NCBI GenBank assembly: GCA_023265625.1
Contig: JAHFST010000004.1
Coordinates: forward strand, 62,001-126,000
Source: Deltaproteobacteria bacterium
GTDB lineage: Bacteria; UBA10199; JACPAL01; JAHFST01
Reading direction: 5' to 3'
Length of the DNA: 64,000 bases
Notes under the pieces: model-generated
The model's input: the letters and a program-made list of their open reading frames with translations, nothing else
The model's database searches: none
Told to the model about the DNA's origin: nothing
Made by a program: the position numbers and the translations under genes
Shown here: piece by piece, positions 58,728 through 64,000 of the stretch
How positions within the stretch are numbered: position 1 is the first letter of the stretch
How the letters are laid out: each line of letters opens with the position of its first letter

Positions 58728-60818
58728 ATGCCTGCCGATAAGGTGGCCATGTTTGTAGCCCGTACCATTCCTGTGGTGAGTGAGTTGTGGCCGTTGCAAA
58801 GTCAGTCACAATGCGCGGCACAACCCAGCAGTTTCGACTGGTTTAGGGTGAATGGTCGCAGTCTCTGGATAGGCGCTCCATCCGGCCCCTCTTGCTCATC
58901 GGCAGTCCAACTGCAGGGGCCTATCGAGGCAATCCTCCACCCTTCCCGTCAAGTGGCCTCACTCTTCAGTGAAGAACATGGTGCCGAACCAGTCCCATGT
59001 TCACTAACCCCGAATGTCCTCCATCATCCTGCGGATCCCGATACACGGCATTACCAAATCCGCTATCGTGATCACACCATCGACATCCGCTATACGCACC
59101 AGGCCAGGCTGAGCAGTACCGACCTCCCATACGTAGATCGGGTCGCCATCCTCGAAGAGATCATGCGGTTGGATTCTGTCTGGCCCCTGTTGACCGACTC
59201 TGTTCCCCTCCCCCTACCCGAGGCGGTGGCACGACTGGAGGTATTGACCCGTTGGTGGATCCTCAGGAATAAAAAACAACCGAGGCCAGTGGACTTGACC
59301 AATTTGACGGAGCGGCTCTTTCCGTCCGAGGCGGGTTTCTCCGCCACATTCCGAGCCCGGACACAACTCGTCTTGGTGCGTCTCGAGTTTCGCAGGCGTC
59401 ATGGATCGTTGGACGATTTGCAACAACCACTGACGCCGGAATTCCTAACCGCAGAGAGTCATCCTGGCGCCGCCTACCTGGCAACTCTTGTTAAACCGCT
59501 CGGCCTCTCTCTCCAAGCTTTTTTAACCGCCCTAGGGCTCAACATGGGCGTGGTCACTGAACCGATGCAACGCGGATTCTGCCTGCCCATCGAGCGCCTG
59601 GTTCCGATCGCCAACGCGCTGGAACTTAAAGACGCCTCACCCCTGGTGTATTGTGTTTATCATCTCTTCCTTGCGCCGTACTTCCAAGTCAAAATCAAGG
59701 GTAATACAGTACATCTCTATATCAAGACACCGGTTCATTCTATGGCGTTGTTGCGACGTTACGGTTTTGGAGGGTTACTACGCGCCCATCGAACCGTACG
59801 CGCCCAATATCTCACAAGCATCGGCAAGGACCCAGCCTTCCCGCTGGGCCATGAACCGGAAACCCTCAACGACTTGGAACTCAATCGGCGCCTACCCCAC
59901 AGCTTTCAGACCGTCTTGCGCCTCGTGGATTATTTCAAGATGGGCGCTGAGGGCCTGCTGGCTGTCTTGCCCGATCTGCCGTGTTTTATTCCCATCCATG
60001 ATCACAAAGGAAAATTATTGGAACCACCGCAACATCGTTCCTTTAAAGTCGCGGGTTATCATCCCGTCATTTTTAAAGAATCCGATTCCCGTACCGCTCC
60101 AACTATGCAGGGGGCCGGCAAACCACGGCGGCCGGGAAGCTTGAGCTGGCTAGTCACCTTTGAACGATCGTTTCGAAGCATGACCGTGAGTGCCTTTGCC
60201 GATTGCATCGGCCACGCAGATTCCGCACTGCAACATCTAGAATCTGAAAAGGGACGCCCCTCACTTGGGTTGCTGACCTCATTGTCTTCGGAACGAGCTC
60301 TTCATATACCTTTGGAACGACTGGCAGCCCTGGTAAACCAGCTTCCACCCCAGCAAGGCATTCTTCCTAAGTGGTCCACGTTCCGCGCCCAGCGGCCCTG
60401 CTTGCTCACAGACAAAGACCCCACGTCACCGGGAAACTCAAGCTCTCACGGAGATTTTTACAAGCTGCGGTTGTATGAGGCCCACTATCGGACTGGGAAA
60501 AAGCTTCCCTCCTTGGGGGAAATCTTTCTCTTCCTCCGAAAAGACCTGGAACGGTTGCAGCAAGATCAAAATTTAACACTCACCCGGGAAGAGCTCAGTG
60601 GTATTTTGCAAGTAAGACGCAAGGACATTTCCAATTTTGAATTAAACCGACGGCCGCCCTCGGCACGTGTTCTACAAAAGTATGTCGATTATTTCGGTGT
60701 CACTCCCGCCTCCCTGATACGGGCGATCCAAGAAACGGAATTTCCAACAGGAACTCCCCTCCCGGACTACAGTGGGATTCAACCTCCAGAGAATATTTTA
60801 GTCCGTTACTCATTTTGA
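58728..60818 (+). CDS. large protein with several XRE-like helix-turn-helix segments
   Basis: A 696-residue protein from the ATG at 58728 (TTG at 58698 is possible). The clearest unit is C-terminal: LTREELSGILQVRRKDISNF and ELNRRPPSARVLQKYVDYFG, a lambda-repressor-type helix-turn-helix. Weaker units seem to lie near residues 255-305 (LQAFLTALGLNMGVVTEPMQ, LPIERLVPIANALEL), 350-420 (LNDLELNRRLPHSFQTVLRL, VDYFKMGAEGLLAVL) and 490-550 (MTVSAFADCIGHADSALQHL, LPLERLAALVNQL-like). No enzyme motif is seen. A DNA-binding regulator is suggested but not shown. Confidence 0.6.
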   Translation: MPADKVAMFVARTIPVVSELWPLQSQSQCAAQPSSFDWFRVNGRSLWIGAPSGPSCSSAVQLQGPIEAILHPSRQVASLFSEEHGAEPVPCSLTPNVLHHPADPDTRHYQIRYRDHTIDIRYTHQARLSSTDLPYVDRVAILEEIMRLDSVWPLLTDSVPLPLPEAVARLEVLTRWWILRNKKQPRPVDLTNLTERLFPSEAGFSATFRARTQLVLVRLEFRRRHGSLDDLQQPLTPEFLTAESHPGAAYLATLVKPLGLSLQAFLTALGLNMGVVTEPMQRGFCLPIERLVPIANALELKDASPLVYCVYHLFLAPYFQVKIKGNTVHLYIKTPVHSMALLRRYGFGGLLRAHRTVRAQYLTSIGKDPAFPLGHEPETLNDLELNRRLPHSFQTVLRLVDYFKMGAEGLLAVLPDLPCFIPIHDHKGKLLEPPQHRSFKVAGYHPVIFKESDSRTAPTMQGAGKPRRPGSLSWLVTFERSFRSMTVSAFADCIGHADSALQHLESEKGRPSLGLLTSLSSERALHIPLERLAALVNQLPPQQGILPKWSTFRAQRPCLLTDKDPTSPGNSSSHGDFYKLRLYEAHYRTGKKLPSLGEIFLFLRKDLERLQQDQNLTLTREELSGILQVRRKDISNFELNRRPPSARVLQKYVDYFGVTPASLIRAIQETEFPTGTPLPDYSGIQPPENILVRYSF

Positions 60819-60881
60819 AGACAAAGACGGAGTACCTTTAAATCTAAATAATTTTAGATAGTTAATTAACTCCGTCTTCAA
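60814..60881. repeat. inverted GAAGACGGAG repeat after the HTH gene
   Basis: TTTGAAGACAAAGACGGAGT (60814-60833) and AACTCCGTCTTCAA (60868-60881) form an imperfect inverted repeat around an inner TCTAAATAATTTTAGA hairpin. The TGA of the gene lies in the left arm. It may act as a terminator or as the edge of a mobile segment. The rest of the gap to 60988 is AT-rich promoter-like DNA. Confidence 0.7.
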
Positions 60882-60988
60882 CATCTCTCTAAACATCCCC
60901 ACATAAAATAGCCAAATTAATTAAATTATATTGATATAATAATTAAAATAGCTATAATTGTCAGGTGACTTTTTGAAAGGATTTTCTG

Positions 60989-61270
60989 ATGAAAATGGTC
61001 CCGGCGACGGATGTCAAAAATCAGTTTGGTAATTATCTAGGGGAAGTCGTTTATGGCAAGGAACCCTTGGTGGTCGAAAAATATGGCAAGCCGGTGGCCG
61101 TCTTGGTTCGTTACGAAGATTGGATCGAGAAAACACAGGGCTCACCCAGATCTCCCCTACTAGACAGTTTTCACCAACTCGTCGACGATCTGACAAAAAA
61201 CCACCCCACCGCAAAATATCCTTCAGCCGTTGAATTAATTCATCAGGTTCGCGAAGAAGAGGATGCTTAA
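60989..61270 (+). CDS. Phd/YefM-family antitoxin
   Basis: A 93-residue antitoxin with the Phd fold: VPATDVKNQFGNYLGEVVYG, EPLVVEKYGKPVAVLVRYED. The C-terminal half is a charged toxin-binding tail. An AAAGGA ribosome binding site precedes the ATG, and upstream DNA is AT-rich (60885-60970) with TATAAT-like stretches. The stop is followed at once by the VapC start (TAAATG). Confidence 0.9.
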   Translation: MKMVPATDVKNQFGNYLGEVVYGKEPLVVEKYGKPVAVLVRYEDWIEKTQGSPRSPLLDSFHQLVDDLTKNHPTAKYPSAVELIHQVREEEDA

Positions 61271-61723
61271 ATGCAGGAACTCTGCCTGGATGCGAATATT
61301 CTAGTCGCCGCTTTCACCCCGCAAGAGCCACAACATAGTGTGGCCAAGAAGGTTATTCAATACGTCTTACAGAATAGCATCGCCCTTTTTGAACCTGCGG
61401 TGCTTTGTTTTGAAGTCGTCTCGGCAATTTCCAGAAAAAATAGCGCGGGCGATTTGACGGATGACGAAACCACCCGAATCTCAAACTTTATTTTTCAGCT
61501 CCCCCTCCTGCTGCAATGGCAACAAGACATTCTGGAGAAGGCCAGGCGCCATGCGCGCGAGTTGAATTTCAAAAATATTTATGACTGCACTTACCTGGCC
61601 GTGTCCATGGGGCGAGAAATACCTTTGGTCACTTTAGACAACGAACTCCTGGTGAAGGGACGCCGCGTTTACCAGCAGATTTACGATCCATCGGCATTCT
61701 TGACTCGCCAAGGCATTTCTTAA
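61271..61723 (+). CDS. vapC: VapC-type PIN-domain ribonuclease toxin
   Basis: A 150-residue PIN toxin with the acidic active site at Asp7 (LCLDANILVAAF), Glu48 (CFEVVSAI), Asp105 (NIYDCTYLAV) and Asp123 (LVTLDNELL). It would cut tRNA or rRNA and is neutralised by the Phd-type protein encoded directly upstream. It is intact, unlike the PIN remnants at 2279 and 29022. It overlaps the convergent EVE gene by 4 bases. Confidence 0.93.
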   Translation: MQELCLDANILVAAFTPQEPQHSVAKKVIQYVLQNSIALFEPAVLCFEVVSAISRKNSAGDLTDDETTRISNFIFQLPLLLQWQQDILEKARRHARELNFKNIYDCTYLAVSMGREIPLVTLDNELLVKGRRVYQQIYDPSAFLTRQGIS

Positions 61724-62196
61724 TCGCGATGGCGAACACGCCCCAACCTCCGTACCCCCTCAAAATGTATCTCCTCCACCGGTTGCACCGAGAGCCTCAT
61801 CCCTTTTTTTAACACCAGCATCCCATCCAGATCCGGATTCGCCTTAAGCTCTTGCAAAGAGACAAAATGGGGAAATTTTTCGACGAACTCCAGGTCCACC
61901 ATCATCCAGGTGGGCTTGGCAGGATTGGAACTGGGGTCGTAGTGCTTGTCCTTGGGATCCCAGGCACAAAAATCGGGATAGCCCGTCCGACATATCTTCG
62001 CAATCCCCGCCACGCCTGAGGGTTCGGCATTGGAATGATAGTAGAGCACCAGATCCCCTACTTTCATCTGATCGCGCATGAAGTTACGCGCCTGGTAATT
62101 GCGCACCCCATCCCAATACGTCTTGCCGTCCCGCTTCAAATCATCGATCGAATAGGCCTCTGGTTCCGATTTCATCAACCAATACTGTTGAGACAT
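61720..62196 (-). CDS. EVE domain protein
   Basis: A 158-residue protein of the EVE/PUA-like superfamily (thymocyte nuclear protein 1 type). It begins QQYWLMKSEPEAYSIDDLKR and has WDGVRNYQARNFMRDQMKVGDLVLYYHSN and KPTWMMVDLEFVEKFPHFVSL (shown in shorter pieces: WDGVRNYQARNFM, GDLVLYYHSN). EVE domains bind modified bases in DNA or RNA, so a role in reading modified nucleic acid is likely but the target is unknown. Confidence 0.92.
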   Translation of the reverse strand: MSQQYWLMKSEPEAYSIDDLKRDGKTYWDGVRNYQARNFMRDQMKVGDLVLYYHSNAEPSGVAGIAKICRTGYPDFCAWDPKDKHYDPSSNPAKPTWMMVDLEFVEKFPHFVSLQELKANPDLDGMLVLKKGMRLSVQPVEEIHFEGVRRLGRVRHRD

Positions 62197-62210
62197 GACG
62201 CTTGCGCTCC

Positions 62211-62375
62211 TTAGTTATCCGGCTTATTCTGACTATGAATCAATCGCAAGTAAAAGTACCTCCCAAAAAGCATCGCCATTCCTAAGACAACCAATCCCGA
62301 AATAATCCGCAACTTCCCGTTAGCATCATCGATATCTTTTTTTAGGAGAGGTAATGAGCTTAGTAAATGGACCAT
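62211..62375 (-). CDS. candidate small membrane protein (54 aa)
   Basis: The minus strand encodes 54 residues with one hydrophobic helix (LRIISGLVVLGMAMLFGRYF) between a charged N-terminal LKKDIDDANGK and a C-terminal YLRLIHSQNKPDN. Codons look coherent and the stop lies 14 bases before the EVE start, so the two could be one operon. Against it, its first 22 bases overlap the start of the hydrolase on the other strand. Not recognised as a known family. Confidence 0.45.
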   Translation of the reverse strand: MVHLLSSLPLLKKDIDDANGKLRIISGLVVLGMAMLFGRYFYLRLIHSQNKPDN

Positions 62376-63253
62376 TTGGAGACTATACACGCGGGTGGCA
62401 ATCGGGGGTCGTTCCCGTCCGTCACTATGCGCCCTCTTCCGGAGACCAACCCAGATCCCTGGTCATCCTCACCTCGGGGGCCAATACCAACGAGACCTGT
62501 TTCATCGACCTCCCCGCCCATTTGATGGCCCTCGGTCACAAGGTCTCCGTCAAGATTTTTCCGGGATATGAAGCAGGAGATCCTAACCACAATCCCACAA
62601 AACTACGATGTGATCCGACAGAACAACTCAATTGTTGGCTGTCCAACATGCCACGGGCCACGATCAATCTCATGATGGAGACCCCAGAAGATCGGGCCAT
62701 TTTTTTAGGGGGATTTTCCATGGGGGGTGCCGAGGCCCTGTTGACTCTGGCTCAGCTGCCACCACAGTTACAAGCGAGGGTGAAAGGGCTGATCCTCGTT
62801 GCCCCATCCCTGAGGATGACCAAACTCGAAAAATATTCCAAACCGGTTAATTGGCTCCTGCGCAACGTATATCTCCCCTTAAATAGTTGGGCCGATCGCC
62901 TGCAGTCAAGCTCCGGTTACAGCTTAGATCCAACGATTCAAGCACATACTCACTGTCTCTCCCCTCGTCCGTTTCGGGCTCAATTCGCTGCCGCCCGTTT
63001 CTGTGAAACCGCTGAGCGTGTGTTGGGTGAAACCCCTAACGATATTCGTAATACCCTTCCCGTCTTGTTAGTTCATTCAGGAAAAACGGATAAAACCGTC
63101 CACCACTCCAGCACCGCCCTGGTCAAGGCCGCCTTTGCCAAAGTTGATGAAATGGAAGTCGCATGGGATCACTGGCTCCTGGGCCACACCAACCGGGCTC
63201 AAGTCCAGGGAAGGATAGGCGCCTTTCTGGCAGTACACACCTTGGCAAACTAG
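62354..63253 (+). CDS. alpha/beta hydrolase fold protein
   Basis: A 299-residue protein with the serine nucleophile elbow GGFSMGGAEAL (Gly-x-Ser-x-Gly) near residue 120, a candidate Asp in SGKTDKTVHH and the catalytic His in LLGHTNRAQ near the C-terminus. No signal peptide is seen. TTTAGGAGAGG is a good ribosome binding site. The substrate cannot be told; the fold covers esterases, lipases and peptidases. Confidence 0.8.
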   Translation: MSLVNGPFGDYTRGWQSGVVPVRHYAPSSGDQPRSLVILTSGANTNETCFIDLPAHLMALGHKVSVKIFPGYEAGDPNHNPTKLRCDPTEQLNCWLSNMPRATINLMMETPEDRAIFLGGFSMGGAEALLTLAQLPPQLQARVKGLILVAPSLRMTKLEKYSKPVNWLLRNVYLPLNSWADRLQSSSGYSLDPTIQAHTHCLSPRPFRAQFAAARFCETAERVLGETPNDIRNTLPVLLVHSGKTDKTVHHSSTALVKAAFAKVDEMEVAWDHWLLGHTNRAQVQGRIGAFLAVHTLAN

Positions 63254-63337
63254 CACAAAAATCCCTCGACATCCCAACAAGAACTGGGCTAAGAAGCACC
63301 CCCTCAAAAGTATCCACCAGCGGTAAGAAAGGACGTT

Positions 63338-64000
63338 ATGCCAGACATTACCAAAGTCAGAAATATCGGGATTTCCGCTCACATTGATTCCGGAAAAACA
63401 ACCCTCACCGAGCGCATCCTGTTTTATACCCGAAAGATCCATAAAATCGAAGAGGTACGGGGCAAATCCGGCGTCGGTGCCACCATGGACTTCATGGATT
63501 TGGAGCGCGAAAAGGGCATCACGATTCAATCCGCCGCCACCTACTGCGAATGGAAGGAGACCAGCATCAATATCATTGATACCCCGGGGCACGTCGATTT
63601 TACCATCGAAGTGGAACGGGCCCTGCGCGTGCTCGATGGGGCCATCTTGGTCCTTTGTTCCGTGGCGGGAGTGCAAAGCCAATCGATCACGGTAGATCGT
63701 CAAATGAGGCGTTACAACGTCCCCCGTATCGCCTTCTGCAACAAGATGGACCGTGCCGGAGCCGATCCGTTCCGGGTCACCGAACAGCTGCGCGAGAAGC
63801 TCGGCCACAATGCCGTGCCCATCTCCATGCCCATCGGGGCCGAAGACAAATTTCAAGGCGTCATCGACCTAGTCGAGATGAAGGCCAATTACTTTGATGG
63901 TGATAATGGGGAGAAAATTCGCGTTGAAGAGATCCCAGCGGAGCTGCTGGAAGAGGCCAAGAATCGTCGGGATCATTTGGTGGAAACCATGGGAGACTTC
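63338..64000 (+). CDS. fusA: elongation factor G, N-terminal part (runs off the window)
   Basis: The first 221 residues are present and open to the end of the window. Translational GTPase motifs are [19 protein letters not shown] (G1), [14 protein letters not shown] (G2), IDTPGHVDF (G3) and [11 protein letters not shown] (G4). The sequence reads AHIDSGKTT and [15 protein letters not shown] where E. coli EF-G has AHIDAGKTT and DGAATMDWMEQE. That form resembles mitochondrial EF-G1 and the spdEFG1 type. GAAAGGA is the ribosome binding site. Confidence 0.94.
   Translation, partial: MPDITKVRNIGISAHIDSGKTTLTERILFYTRKIHKIEEVRGKSGVGATMDFMDLEREKGITIQSAATYCEWKETSINIIDTPGHVDFTIEVERALRVLDGAILVLCSVAGVQSQSITVDRQMRRYNVPRIAFCNKMDRAGADPFRVTEQLREKLGHNAVPISMPIGAEDKFQGVIDLVEMKANYFDGDNGEKIRVEEIPAELLEEAKNRRDHLVETMGDF

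Noticed and set aside
1-64000. Prophage, integrase or complete insertion sequence
   Set aside because: No integrase, phage structural gene or IS with paired inverted ends was seen; the only transposase is the RAYT gene without IS structure.

Overview
The window looks like chromosome from an uncultivated Gram-negative bacterium of deltaproteobacterial type. The pointers are lipoprotein and SurA-like periplasmic chaperone genes, a complete Suf iron-sulfur operon under an Rrf2 regulator, an EF-G resembling the mitochondrial/spirochaete/deltaproteobacterial subtype, a zinc-ribbon plus histone-fold protein of a kind I associate with Myxococcota/Bdellovibrionota-like genomes, and the pair mfd-peptidylprolyl isomerase. 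The assignment is inference; no rRNA or tRNA gene is present to settle it. Genes are dense, often overlapping by 1-25 bases, and the accessory islands are lower in GC than the housekeeping genes.

Layout. 1-2.7 kb: end of an unknown gene, a small ORF, the zinc-ribbon/histone protein, an unknown 344-residue protein and the remains of a PIN toxin and a Fic protein. 2.7-9.7 kb: ettA, hisF, a cyclophilin, hisI, a HIT protein, a tail-anchored unknown, acpS and a glycosyltransferase. 9.7-16 kb: a minus-strand operon rrf2-sufB-sufC-sufD-sufS-sufU-sufT with an IscR type 1-like operator. 16-19.7 kb: a second glycosyltransferase and three toxin-antitoxin modules in a row (HicAB, MazEF-like, HicAB). 19.7-27.4 kb: mfd, two SurA/parvulin-related genes, pdxA and a phosphohexomutase. 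27.4-36.3 kb: a glutamate-dehydrogenase relative, more toxin-antitoxin debris, an unknown gene, uvrA and a 604-residue, strongly diverged leucine/glutamate-dehydrogenase-like protein. 36.3-44 kb: a secreted glycine-rich repeat protein, a coiled-coil protein, apbE, mltG, ruvX, a parvulin lipoprotein, a DUF192 protein, gyrA and an HU gene. 44-50.8 kb: an ATP-grasp protein, a zinc-phospholipase-like exported protein, a REP-type transposase, a TatD/radical-SAM fusion, a ferredoxin/Hsp20-like fusion and ychF. 50.8-57.9 kb: a lipoprotein, an oppBCDF-type peptide importer, sucC-sucD and ndk. 57.9-64 kb: an unknown protein diverging from a 696-residue protein with several HTH-like segments, a Phd/VapC module, an EVE protein, an alpha/beta hydrolase and the start of fusA.

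The most striking feature is a set of dispersed palindromic repeats. Twelve copies begin TGTAGGGG and end CCCCTACA or a close variant; three copies are C/T-rich double hairpins, and a related one lies in pdxA. They sit against gene ends so closely that they often supply the stop codon: TAG for hisF, pdxA, apbE, ychF and oppB, and TAA for ettA and rrf2. Others lie in frame inside the phosphohexomutase, oppD and pdxA, and mltG reads through one. A transposase of the REP-associated (RAYT) family lies in the same window and is a candidate for their spread. A third short repeat, GAAGACGGAG, flanks unknown ORFs.

Functionally the window mixes core metabolism (His, PLP, TCA, nucleotides), Fe-S assembly, DNA repair and topology (mfd, uvrA, ruvX, gyrA, HU), envelope biogenesis, peptide import, and an accessory layer of toxin-antitoxin modules and unrecognised proteins.
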